Of a stretch of 16,047 nucleotides of DNA, positions 6,152-13,233 are shown piece after piece. The stretch spans positions 1 to 16,047 of the forward strand of contig JAYROM010000172.1 in NCBI GenBank assembly GCA_041911695.1, written 5' to 3'. Numbering within the stretch: position 1 is the first letter of the stretch; each line of letters begins with the position of its first letter. Position numbers and translations under genes: made by a program. The notes beneath the pieces were generated by a model. The model made no database searches and had not been told where the DNA came from. It saw nothing but the letters and a program-made list of their open reading frames with translations. The stretch comes from Pseudaeromonas sp041911695. GTDB lineage: Bacteria; Pseudomonadota; Gammaproteobacteria; Enterobacterales; Aeromonadaceae.

Positions 6152-6224
6152 AAACGAAAATGTGGATCCTGGAGGCTACATTTAGATATTCATGCGCGCC
6201 AGATGCCTGTCGTTGCGAATTTAC

Positions 6225-6253
6225 TGGAGCGCAGACGGTACGATCCCTATAAT
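6225..6253 (+). promoter_or_regulatory. Candidate promoter of gcvA
   Basis: A perfect -10 hexamer TATAAT at 6248-6253 is preceded, with a 17-base spacer, by a weak -35 TGGAGC (6225-6230, three of six). Start near 6260, leader about 26 nt. The weak -35 leaves room for activator or autoregulatory input. Confidence 0.5.
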
Positions 6254-6285
6254 TCCGCCATTAGAAAAAATCATGCATTGTTGCC

Positions 6286-7200
6286 ATGTCCCGTCGTTTG
6301 CCGCCACTGAATGCACTGAAAGCGTTTGAAGCGGCTGCCCGCCATCTGAGCTTTACCCGGGCGGCCGAAGAGTTGTTTGTCACCCAGGCGGCCGTCAGTC
6401 ATCAGATCAAGGCGCTGGAAGAGTTTCTCGGTATCAAGCTGTTCCGGCGGCGTAATCGCGCCTTGCTGCTGACCGAAGAGGGCCAGAGCTACTTTCTGGA
6501 TATCAAGGATATTTTCTCGGCGATCATGGATGCCACCGACAAGCTGGTGGCGCGTAGTGCCAAGGGCTCGTTGACCGTGACGCTGCAGCCAAGTTTTGCC
6601 ATCCAGTGGCTGGTGCCGCGTCTGGTGCGTTTTAGCGAGCGCCATCCGGAGATCGACGTGCGGATTAAAGCCGTGGATATGGATGAGGGCTCGCTGAGCG
6701 ATGATGTGGACGTGGCCATCTACTATGGCCGTGGTCACTGGCCGGGGTTGCGCAGTTACAAATTGCATACCGAGTATCTGATGCCGGTCTGCTCACCGCT
6801 GTTGCTGGCCTCGGGCCGCCCCTTGCGAACGCCGCAGGATCTGGCTTGGCATACCTTGCTGCATGATGGCTCGCGGCGTGACTGGCACAACTGGCTCAAG
6901 CTGGTCGGGGTCGAGCTGCCCAACGTCAATCAGGGGCCGATCTTCAGCCACTCAAGCATGGTGATCCAGGCGGCGGTGCATGGTCAGGGGGTGGCGCTCG
7001 GGCACAGTGTGCTCAGTCAGCCAGAAATCGAAGCCGGGCGCCTGGTTTGTCCGTTTGAGCAGGTGCTGGTCAGCAACAATGCCTATTATCTGGTATGCCA
7101 GGAGTCGCAGGCCGAACTCGGCAAGATCACGGCATTCCGTGACTGGATGCTGGAGCTGGTGGAACAAGAAGAGACTGAACGTCTGTCCCGCCGTCTCTGA
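6286..7200 (+). CDS. gcvA: LysR-type glycine cleavage regulator GcvA
   Basis: GcvA is the LysR-family regulator of the glycine cleavage operon gcvTHP, activating with glycine and repressing with purines in E. coli, where it also controls the small RNA GcvB. The 304-residue product aligns with E. coli GcvA (305) from MSRRLPPLNALKAFEAAARHLSF onward (start chosen for this reason; no obvious ribosome binding site). The N-terminal winged helix-turn-helix spans about residues 6-63, with FTRAAEELFVTQAAVSHQIK. The effector-binding domain follows, including VDVAIYYGRGHWPGLR, LLHDGSRRDW, GPIFSHSSMV and IEAGRLVCPF. In enterics gcvA diverges from gcvB; here it diverges from the small minus-strand unit. 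rlmM follows after 57 bases; ygdD, which lies between them in E. coli, is missing. Confidence 0.96.
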   Translation: MSRRLPPLNALKAFEAAARHLSFTRAAEELFVTQAAVSHQIKALEEFLGIKLFRRRNRALLLTEEGQSYFLDIKDIFSAIMDATDKLVARSAKGSLTVTLQPSFAIQWLVPRLVRFSERHPEIDVRIKAVDMDEGSLSDDVDVAIYYGRGHWPGLRSYKLHTEYLMPVCSPLLLASGRPLRTPQDLAWHTLLHDGSRRDWHNWLKLVGVELPNVNQGPIFSHSSMVIQAAVHGQGVALGHSVLSQPEIEAGRLVCPFEQVLVSNNAYYLVCQESQAELGKITAFRDWMLELVEQEETERLSRRL

Positions 7201-7226
7201 CCGGATTGGCCGCGCAAGCATAATGA

Positions 7227-7251
7227 GCAATCGCACCTGCGGTTGCGGAGG
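7227..7251 (+). promoter_or_regulatory. Hairpin abutting the rlmM ribosome binding site
   Basis: GCAATCGC (7227-7234) pairs with GCGGTTGC (7239-7246) in an 8-bp stem with one T-G wobble and loop ACCT. The Shine-Dalgarno GGAGG (7247-7251) begins at the very next base, six bases before the rlmM ATG. The stem leaves GGAGG single-stranded but stacks against it; there is no T-tract, so it is not a terminator for gcvA. Confidence 0.5.
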
Positions 7252-7257
7252 AAGTGA

Positions 7258-8358
7258 ATGAAACATCTGTTGTTATATTGCCGCCCAGGCTTCGAGCGTG
7301 AAGTGGCGGCCGAGATCCAGGATCGGGCCATTGGCTACGATTGCTTTGGTTTTTCCCGCGTGCAGGAACACAGCGGCTATGTCCGTTTTGAATGCTATGG
7401 CGAAGAGGATGCCGACAAGCTGGCGCGTCTGTTGCCGTTCTGGTCGCTGATTTTCTGCCGGCAGATGCTGGTGGTCACTGACGAGTTGCAGGGGATGGAT
7501 CTGGCTGATCGCATCACGCCGCTGGTCGAGGCCACGGCAGATTACGCCCAATGTGGTGAGCTGCGCGTCGAGACCCCGGACACCAACGAAGGCAAGGAGC
7601 TCAGTACCTTCTGCCGCAAGTTCAGTGTGCCGCTGCGCCAGGCGCTGCGGCAGGCTGGCCGGTTGACGGCAGAGGAGAGCGATCGCCGTCCGGTCATGCA
7701 TGTGTTGTTTCTCGCCAATGACCACGCCATGGTCGGTTACTCCTACAGCAACAACAATTCACCGTTCCCGCTCGGCATCCCGCGTCTGCGTTTTCCATCG
7801 GATGCGCCGAGCCGTTCGACCCTCAAGCTGGAAGAGGCATTCCATGTCTTCGTACCGGCTGACCAGTGGGATGTGCGTTTGACCTCGGGGTTGAATGCGG
7901 TGGATCTGGGCGCCAGCCCTGGCGGTTGGACCTATCAGCTGGTACGTCGCGGCATGATGGTTACTGCGGTCGATAATGGTCCGATGGATCCGGCGCTGAT
8001 GGAGACCGGTCAGGTCAAACATATGCGCGATGATGGTTTCCGTTATCGCCCATCGCGTAAGAACACCTACTGGTTGGTGTGCGACATGGTGGAAAAGCCG
8101 GCGCGCATTACCCATCTGGTGGCCAGCTGGTTCCGTGAAGGCTTGTGCTGTGAGGCGATCTTCAACCTCAAGCTGCCGATGAAGCGCCGCTATCAGGAGG
8201 TAGAACACAACCTGGATATGCTGCGTGAGTGGTTGAGTGAGCTGGATGGTCAGTATCTGATCCAGGCTCGCCAGCTGTACCATGATCGTGAAGAGATCAC
8301 TGTGCATGTCTGCAACCAGCGTCAGTTGGCATTGCGCATGATCGGGGCGATCCAGTAA
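7258..8358 (+). CDS. rlmM: 23S rRNA 2'-O-ribose C2498 methyltransferase RlmM
   Basis: RlmM methylates the 2'-hydroxyl of C2498 in 23S rRNA using S-adenosylmethionine. The 366-residue product equals E. coli RlmM (YgdE, 366) in length and aligns throughout: an N-terminal THUMP-like domain (LYCRPGFEREVAAEIQ; ELRVETPDTNEGKEL; FCRKFSVPLR), the linker GYSYSNNNSPFPLGIPRLRFPSDAPSRS-type region, then a Rossmann-fold methyltransferase domain with A214-V-D-L-G-A-S-P-G-G-W224 as the SAM-binding motif, VDNGPM, VCDMVEKP with the conserved aspartate, and FNLKLPMKRRY with the conserved lysines. ATG 7258 has GGAGG at 7247-7251. A strong terminator follows. Probably cotranscribed with gcvA. Confidence 0.97.
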   Translation: MKHLLLYCRPGFEREVAAEIQDRAIGYDCFGFSRVQEHSGYVRFECYGEEDADKLARLLPFWSLIFCRQMLVVTDELQGMDLADRITPLVEATADYAQCGELRVETPDTNEGKELSTFCRKFSVPLRQALRQAGRLTAEESDRRPVMHVLFLANDHAMVGYSYSNNNSPFPLGIPRLRFPSDAPSRSTLKLEEAFHVFVPADQWDVRLTSGLNAVDLGASPGGWTYQLVRRGMMVTAVDNGPMDPALMETGQVKHMRDDGFRYRPSRKNTYWLVCDMVEKPARITHLVASWFREGLCCEAIFNLKLPMKRRYQEVEHNLDMLREWLSELDGQYLIQARQLYHDREEITVHVCNQRQLALRMIGAIQ

Positions 8359-8381
8359 GCCCTGCGTACGCGCAATAAAAT

Positions 8382-8415
8382 AAAACAGGCAGGGTGTTTT
8401 CATCCTGCCTGTTTT
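8382..8415. terminator. Bidirectional intrinsic terminator between rlmM and the convergent SDR gene
   Basis: Bases 8382-8396 pair with 8401-8415 (15 bp with one G-T wobble, loop TTTT). The stem begins AAAACAGGCAGG and ends CCTGCCTGTTTT, so a T-run emerges on either strand. It can end gcvA-rlmM rightward and the minus-strand queF-to-SDR series leftward. Confidence 0.92.
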
Positions 8416-8457
8416 GTTTCCGGCGACCGGCTCTCGTGACCGGTTAGCGCGCTGCGC

Positions 8458-9153
8458 TTACCAGGGCAAGGGGTGGCCGCGATAATCAACAAAGCAACCG
8501 CTGTCGATGGGCTGTTGTGCCAGCATTTCCAGCAGGGTGGCGGCACAATCCCGTGCCTCGAGCGGGGCTTCGCTGCCGCCCATATCGGTTTTTACCCACC
8601 CCGGATGGACAGCCAGCACGCGAATGCCATCGCCCGCCAGATCGCAGGCCAGCGATTTGACCACGGCGTTCAGCGCCGCTTTGGATGAACGATAGAGGTA
8701 GTCGCCGCCACGATCATTCAACGTGATCGAGCCCCAGACGCTACTGATGCACACTAGGGTGCGGCTGCCACTGTCTTTCAAGTTATCAAAGAAGGTCTCG
8801 GCCAGACGCAGTGGCGCCATGGTATTCACCGCCATCACCTCCTGCCAGCGGTGGTAGTCAGTGTGACCGAAGGCCTGATCGGAGGGACCATACAACCCAG
8901 CATTGGCAAATACCCAGTCCAGCGGTTGTTCACCGATCGCGGCTTTCAGGCTGACATACTCCTCTTCGCGACTGACATCCAACTGATGCAACTGCAGGGT
9001 ATCCGGGTAGACCTCAGTCAACTGCTGCAGGGCATGGGCGTGGTAGGGATCGCGACAGCAGGCAATCACCTGCTCATCACGGCGCAGACATTGATGGGCC
9101 AGCGCGAGACCAATCCCGCGATTGGCACCGGTAATCAGTACAGTCCGAGGCAT
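8458..9153 (-). CDS. Short-chain dehydrogenase/reductase (C-factor-like)
   Basis: A 231-residue classical-type SDR oxidoreductase. Residues 8-15 (TGANRGIG) bind the nucleotide; NAG at 84-86, Asn110, Ser137/138 and Y154-R-S-S-K158 complete the Asn-Ser-Tyr-Lys catalytic set, and HPGWVKTDMGG after it is typical of the C-factor/CsgA-like group. The substrate cannot be told from sequence. ATG 9153 is chosen because AAGGAG (9165-9160) lies six bases ahead and MPRTVLITGA is a typical SDR start. The frame is open to a GTG at 9189 that overlaps the xni stop (GTGA), so coupled translation from there cannot be excluded. It is the last gene of the minus-strand series; the terminator at 8382-8415 follows. 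Confidence 0.88.
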   Translation of the reverse strand: MPRTVLITGANRGIGLALAHQCLRRDEQVIACCRDPYHAHALQQLTEVYPDTLQLHQLDVSREEEYVSLKAAIGEQPLDWVFANAGLYGPSDQAFGHTDYHRWQEVMAVNTMAPLRLAETFFDNLKDSGSRTLVCISSVWGSITLNDRGGDYLYRSSKAALNAVVKSLACDLAGDGIRVLAVHPGWVKTDMGGSEAPLEARDCAATLLEMLAQQPIDSGCFVDYRGHPLPW

Positions 9154-9185
9154 GGTCATCTCCTTGGCAGTCAGTGAATCCGCCG

Positions 9186-9995
9186 TCACATCGGGACGGC
9201 AGGAATATAACGGATATCCTTTAGATTAAAGCCTAGCGGAATATCATCACGCAAGCGCACCAATCGTTGGGCCAACAGCGCGTCATCGGCACTGGCTTGT
9301 ACTTTTGCGAGCAGTGGGTCTGGCGCTTGTCCGCTGACTGTATCCGGCTGCGCCGGATCTTGCGCCAGCACCTGCGCCAGGCTGCCATAGCGCTGTAACA
9401 GACGGCCAGCACCTTTGGGCCCGACCCCGCTGACACCAGGAATATGGCTGCCACTGATCCCGGCCAGGGCCCAGAAGTCGACCAGTTGTGACGGTGCAAC
9501 ACCATACTGCTGTTCAACAAAGGCCGCATCCAGCCAGCGGCGATTGAAATAGTCGCGGATCTGCAGGCCGGTCGGCAACAACTGACAGAACCCCTTGTCG
9601 GTGGAGATCAGGGTCACCGGCTGGGCGCGGCGGGTCAGGTGGCCGGCCAGAGTGGCGATCAGGTCATCGGCCTCATCTTCGGCACTGAGCAGCGAATCGA
9701 CACCGCACTGGCGTAACACTTGTTGCAGCATGGGCATGCCGCTAGACAGCGCCTGTGGCATCGGGTTCCGCCCCTGCTTGTAGGCGGGATAGCAGGCGTG
9801 GCGCCAGCCGGGTTGCTCGGCATCAAACACCGCCAGCACATGTGAAGGCTTGGCTTCACGCAGCAGGATGTTGACCGTCCCCTCCAGCCGTTTGGCCGTT
9901 GATTGCAGGGCGGCGGTCGGATCGATCGGTTGACCTGGCGCGGCATGCAGGCGCCGGATCAGATTCAGGGCATCAATTATTAACAGATGGGTCAT
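9186..9995 (-). CDS. xni: Flap endonuclease Xni (ExoIX family)
   Basis: Xni is a free-standing homologue of the 5'-nuclease domain of DNA polymerase I; E. coli Xni is described as a flap endonuclease. The product is 269 residues (E. coli 251). Acidic metal-binding positions are visible at Asp8 (LLIIDALNLIRR), Asp58 (LAVFDAEQPGWRH), E108-A-D-D111 (SAEDEADDLIATLA) and Asp133 (LISTDKGFCQLL). The DNA-binding helix-three-turn-helix is GISGSHIPGVSGVGPKGAG (179-197). IRDYFNRRWLDAAFV also matches the family. ATG 9995 is chosen to match the E. coli N-terminus; a GTG at 10004 is in frame. The ribosome binding site is poor and lies by a GC-only hairpin. It starts 38 bases after ppnN. Confidence 0.94.
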   Translation of the reverse strand: MTHLLIIDALNLIRRLHAAPGQPIDPTAALQSTAKRLEGTVNILLREAKPSHVLAVFDAEQPGWRHACYPAYKQGRNPMPQALSSGMPMLQQVLRQCGVDSLLSAEDEADDLIATLAGHLTRRAQPVTLISTDKGFCQLLPTGLQIRDYFNRRWLDAAFVEQQYGVAPSQLVDFWALAGISGSHIPGVSGVGPKGAGRLLQRYGSLAQVLAQDPAQPDTVSGQAPDPLLAKVQASADDALLAQRLVRLRDDIPLGFNLKDIRYIPAVPM

Positions 9996-10003
9996 GATCA
10001 ACA

Positions 10004-10025
10004 CGGGGCCGCCACCGGGGCCCCG
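10004..10025 (-). other. GC-only stem-loop at the xni translation start
   Basis: CGGGGCC (10004-10010) pairs with GGCCCCG (10019-10025), 7 bp all G-C, loop of eight bases, between the ppnN stop and the xni ATG. The only Shine-Dalgarno-like bases for xni (GGTGG) fall in the loop. It could limit xni translation, or be read through by ribosomes leaving ppnN. No T-tract. Confidence 0.4.
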
Positions 10026-10033
10026 CTAACTCC

Positions 10034-11389
10034 TTAGCGCACGATGTCGTAACAGGGGGTGTAGACGCTGCCAGGCAACTTCATACGGCCTTGTTGTACG
10101 AAGCGCTGTAGCAGTTGGTCCATCTGCTGCATCAACACCTTGTCGCCTTGCAGCTGGAATGGACCATGGCGCTCAATCGCGCGGATCCCGGCCTCTTTGA
10201 CGTTACCGGCCACGATGCCGGAAAACGCGCGCCGCAGATGGGCCGCCAGCTGTGCGGGCGGTTGTTGGCGATGCAGATCGAGTTGCGCCATATTGTGATG
10301 ATCCGGGATAAACGGCAGCTGGAACTCTGGCTCGATTTTCAATGACCAATTGAACGAATAGGCATCCCCGGTGGCGCGTCGATGTTCACGTACCAGCGGC
10401 ATCGCCTGTTTCATCACCCGGCCAACTTCCACCGGATCATCAATAATGATGCGGTAATGTTGCGCAGCTTCATCACCCAGTGCCTCGCGGACAAACTGAT
10501 CCAGACTGGCAAAGTAGTCGGCGCTCTCCCGTGGGCCGGTCAGGATTAACGGCATCGGATGATGGCTGTTCGCCGGGTTCATGCGGATGCCAAGGATATA
10601 GAGCAGCTCCTCTGCAGTCCCAACGCCGCCCGGGAAGATGATGATGCCGTGTGCCAGCCGGACAAACGCTTCCAGCCGTTTTTCAATATCCGGCAGGATC
10701 ACCAGTTCGTTGACTATCGGGTTCGGCGGCTCGGCGGCAATGATCGACGGCTCGGTCAGCCCGAGGAAACGCCCGCCATGATAGCGTTGCTTGGCGTGGC
10801 CAACGGCGGCCCCCTTCATCGGCCCCTCCATGGCGCCCGGGCCACAACCGGTACAGATATTCAGCTCGCGCAGCCCCAACTGATTGCCGACGTCGCGGGT
10901 ATATTGATACTCCACCGGATTAATGGAGTGGCCGCCCCAGCAGACCACCATGTTCGGCTCCTCACCGGCGCGTAGTACGCGGGCATTGCGCAGGATGGAG
11001 AAGATCCAGTTGGTGACATGGGCACCGCTGGTCAGATTCAGCGTGCAGTCGGCCTCCATCTGGTTGCTGACATACAGGATATCGCGCAGGACTGAAAACA
11101 GATGTTCCTGGATGCCACGGATCAGCTCACCATCGACAAAGGCGCGCTCCGGTGGGTTGAACAATTCCAGTTTTACCCCGCGTTCACGGCGGATGATATT
11201 GATGTTGAAACTGCGGTGTTTTTCCAGAATCTCTTTTGAGCTGTCGGTCTGGCTACCACTATTGAGCACGGCCAGCGAACAGTTGCGAAACAGCTGATAG
11301 GTGGCGCCGGCGGCGGCGTCTTTAAGTTGATCGACTTCCAATTGGCTGAGCAGCTCCAGGCTGCCGGCCGGATTGACATAGGTAATCAT
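10034..11389 (-). CDS. ppnN: Pyrimidine/purine nucleotide 5'-monophosphate nucleosidase PpnN
   Basis: PpnN cleaves nucleoside 5'-monophosphates to base and ribose-5-phosphate and, in E. coli, is stimulated by (p)ppGpp. The 451-residue product matches E. coli PpnN (YgdH, 454). An N-terminal domain (about 1-140) contains NCSLAVLNSGS and RRERGVKLEL. The LOG-type Rossmann core follows, with GCGPGAMEGPMKGA (181-194) and PGGVGTAEE (253-261), the nucleotide-binding and catalytic signature. The C-terminal domain extends to 451. The frame stays open to 11488, but ATG 11389 gives the conserved start MITYVNPAGS and follows AGGGGAAG, so the upstream part is not included. In E. coli it likewise lies near queF and xni. 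Confidence 0.96.
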   Translation of the reverse strand: MITYVNPAGSLELLSQLEVDQLKDAAAGATYQLFRNCSLAVLNSGSQTDSSKEILEKHRSFNINIIRRERGVKLELFNPPERAFVDGELIRGIQEHLFSVLRDILYVSNQMEADCTLNLTSGAHVTNWIFSILRNARVLRAGEEPNMVVCWGGHSINPVEYQYTRDVGNQLGLRELNICTGCGPGAMEGPMKGAAVGHAKQRYHGGRFLGLTEPSIIAAEPPNPIVNELVILPDIEKRLEAFVRLAHGIIIFPGGVGTAEELLYILGIRMNPANSHHPMPLILTGPRESADYFASLDQFVREALGDEAAQHYRIIIDDPVEVGRVMKQAMPLVREHRRATGDAYSFNWSLKIEPEFQLPFIPDHHNMAQLDLHRQQPPAQLAAHLRRAFSGIVAGNVKEAGIRAIERHGPFQLQGDKVLMQQMDQLLQRFVQQGRMKLPGSVYTPCYDIVR

Positions 11390-11579
11390 GCACTTCCCCT
11401 TATTACCGCTCGGGATGAAGCGTTGCGTGTTGGTCATAGGGTGAGGTCGACGCTCACCACCACACAGGCAACGGCTGATCCGCTGCACACGTGATCGCGG
11501 GCAGCGGGGGATAGCTCATAGTGCGATGTTGGCGTGGTGAAGTCGAGCCGACCACGCTGATAGCGTGGTCGGCGCACGA
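11390..11579 (-). other. Dyad-rich intergenic region before ppnN
   Basis: About 190 bases without a gene. Contents: an 11-bp perfect hairpin at 11547-11573 (GCCGACCACGC/GCGTGGTCGGC, loop TGATA); another copy GCGTGGT at 11532-11538 that can pair with the same ACCACGC arm (11551-11557); and CCGCTGC (11480-11486) facing GCAGCGG (11501-11507) around a CACGTG palindrome. None carries a T-tract. I find no convincing sigma-70 promoter for ppnN here. The 11-bp stem lies just after the stop of the diguanylate cyclase gene and may be its 3' end structure. Confidence 0.55.
11547..11573 (-). terminator. Stem-loop after the diguanylate cyclase gene, no U-tract
   Basis: Perfect 11-bp GC-rich stem with a five-base loop, seven bases past the TGA at 11582-11580. 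It is followed on the minus strand by TCGACTTCACC, not a T-run, so it would be an atypical terminator, a Rho-assisted end or an RNA-stabilising hairpin. Confidence 0.4.
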
Positions 11580-13178
11580 TCAGACCGCAACAATTCGGTC
11601 GCGACCGCCGTGTTTGGCATCGTACAGGGCGCGGTCGGCCCGTTCGAACGCATCGGTGGCCGATTCGCCGGTACGCACCAAGGTGGCACCAATCGAGACG
11701 GTGATTTCGACCTTGTCTTCCTTGAAACGGAAGGGGATGGCGCGGACTACCTGACGCAGCTTTTCCAATGGCAGCAGCATGCTCTCGTCATCGACGCCGG
11801 GCAGCAGTACCACGAACTCCTCGCCACCGTAGCGGGCGATAAAGTCGGTTTCGCGCAGTGCGCGGCTCATGGCGCGGGCGATCACTTTCAGTGCCTTGTC
11901 GCCGGCCAGATGACCGAAGCGATCATTGATCGACTTGAAGAAGTCCACATCCACCACCGCCATGCACAACTTGTGCTGATGGCGGCTGGCGCGTTTGATT
12001 TCCAGCATGACCCGCTCATCGAACGCCGCGCGGTTGAACACCTGGGTCAGGCTGTCAATCAGCATACGGTTGTTCTGTTGCGCCAAGCGCTTACGGTATT
12101 CGCTGGTCTCTTCTTGCAACAGGTTGAGTCGGGTCTCGATCGCCCCCATGGCTTCCAGCAACTGGCTTTCTCGTTGTAGCCATTGGCTGCGGGCATCGAG
12201 CAGGGGTTGCATGCTGAGCAGATGCTGCTTGACGCTTTCGCGCAGGGTTTCCAGCGAAGTTGCATTGTTCAATTGCTGGTTCAGTTGCTGGATCTGGTCG
12301 CCTGCCGAGGCGTGTTGCCGGTGATGCAGAACATGCAGCTCCTGGCCTTGATCCCTGGACGCGGTGACCTTCATCTGCAGGCCGACCAGGCTGTCATTGA
12401 TGCCGGACAGAAACAGATGCGACTCGTGACGTTCATGGCGTGCGCCTTCAATCACCAGCTCGATCATGCGTAGACAGAGTTCCGGCAGCTCCATCAAGGG
12501 CACACCGGAGAGCAGACGGCTGCGGATCTCCGCCAGCTCATCACCAATGGTGCCGGTAAAGTCCAGCTCGGTGATCAGGCGCTGCAGCTCGTCGCACAGC
12601 CGGTCACACAGCTCATTGTCACACAATGGATTGTTGCGACCATTCGGCGCTGGGGTCGGCGAGGTCGCTGGCTTGACCAGTGGCGAAGCCTGTAACAGTG
12701 ACGCCCGAATCGCCTGCTGGTAAATCTCCAGCAATTTACCGACCTGGCGGTGATGTTCGGCAAAGCCGTAGGGCTCTTCCTGGGTCAGGAACAGGCGTGC
12801 TTCCCGGCGGACCTTTTCCGGCATGTCCCGCGAATGGCCCAAATAACGGGCGCCCTCTTCAATGACGCGTCGGGCGACTCGGAATGACTCCTCCATGGCG
12901 TTGGCGTGCTGTTGCAGCAGCTTCTCCACGCTCAGCAGATCGTCTCCGAGTTCCGTCAACGGGATCTGGTCATCAAGTCGCTGGCGCAGGCGGCCAAGAC
13001 GATTATCCAGTTCGCGATCATGGCCGCGACAAGCCTGAGACAAACGTACAATCAGTTGTACTGCGGTCATCCGTTCGGTGGCCGAGTCAGCTAATAGGGT
13101 CTCTAATTCGGTTTCCCTACGCTCAAGTTTTTCGCGCAGGCTGGTCAATTGGCCGCTGAGGGCAGTCAAATCATTCAT
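11580..13178 (-). CDS. Soluble GGDEF diguanylate cyclase with long helical N-terminus
   Basis: Predicted to make cyclic di-GMP from two GTP. The 532-residue product has no signal peptide or membrane segment. Residues 1 to about 370 are almost entirely helical, with heptad-like stretches (LTSLREKLERRETELETLL; the segment near 330-365), so a coiled-coil signalling or dimerisation region is likely. The GGDEF domain runs from about 375 (DSLTQVFNR) to the end: metal-binding D410 in VDVDFFKSIND, GHLAGD, active-site G451-G-E-E-F455, VSIGATL and ADRALYDAKHGGRDR. An RxxD I-site (R442-E-T-D445) stands five residues before GGEEF, so product inhibition is expected. Start uncertain: an ATG at 13220 is in frame, but neither has a good ribosome binding site; 13178 gives the more protein-like beginning (MNDLTALSGQL). 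It directly follows the TPR/degenerate-GGDEF gene. Confidence 0.88.
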   Translation of the reverse strand: MNDLTALSGQLTSLREKLERRETELETLLADSATERMTAVQLIVRLSQACRGHDRELDNRLGRLRQRLDDQIPLTELGDDLLSVEKLLQQHANAMEESFRVARRVIEEGARYLGHSRDMPEKVRREARLFLTQEEPYGFAEHHRQVGKLLEIYQQAIRASLLQASPLVKPATSPTPAPNGRNNPLCDNELCDRLCDELQRLITELDFTGTIGDELAEIRSRLLSGVPLMELPELCLRMIELVIEGARHERHESHLFLSGINDSLVGLQMKVTASRDQGQELHVLHHRQHASAGDQIQQLNQQLNNATSLETLRESVKQHLLSMQPLLDARSQWLQRESQLLEAMGAIETRLNLLQEETSEYRKRLAQQNNRMLIDSLTQVFNRAAFDERVMLEIKRASRHQHKLCMAVVDVDFFKSINDRFGHLAGDKALKVIARAMSRALRETDFIARYGGEEFVVLLPGVDDESMLLPLEKLRQVVRAIPFRFKEDKVEITVSIGATLVRTGESATDAFERADRALYDAKHGGRDRIVAV

Positions 13179-13233
13179 CTTGTCGTTATTCTCGCGATGT
13201 GCGCATCCCTGCACAACCATGCTATAAGCGCGG

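Noticed and set aside
5754..6285. gcvB small RNA homologue
   Set aside because: The position beside gcvA fits, but the GT-rich R1 stretch typical of GcvB is not present on the minus strand.
7759..8403. Minus-strand frame of 214 codons opposite rlmM
   Set aside because: Antisense shadow that runs through the bidirectional terminator; rlmM is unambiguous on the plus strand.
11390..11488. Upstream start for ppnN
   Set aside because: The extension is arginine/cysteine-rich noncoding-type translation; ATG 11389 gives the family start and has a ribosome binding site.
11565..12179. Plus-strand frame of 204 codons opposite the diguanylate cyclase
   Set aside because: Antisense shadow of the GGDEF domain coding sequence; no ribosome binding site or family match.
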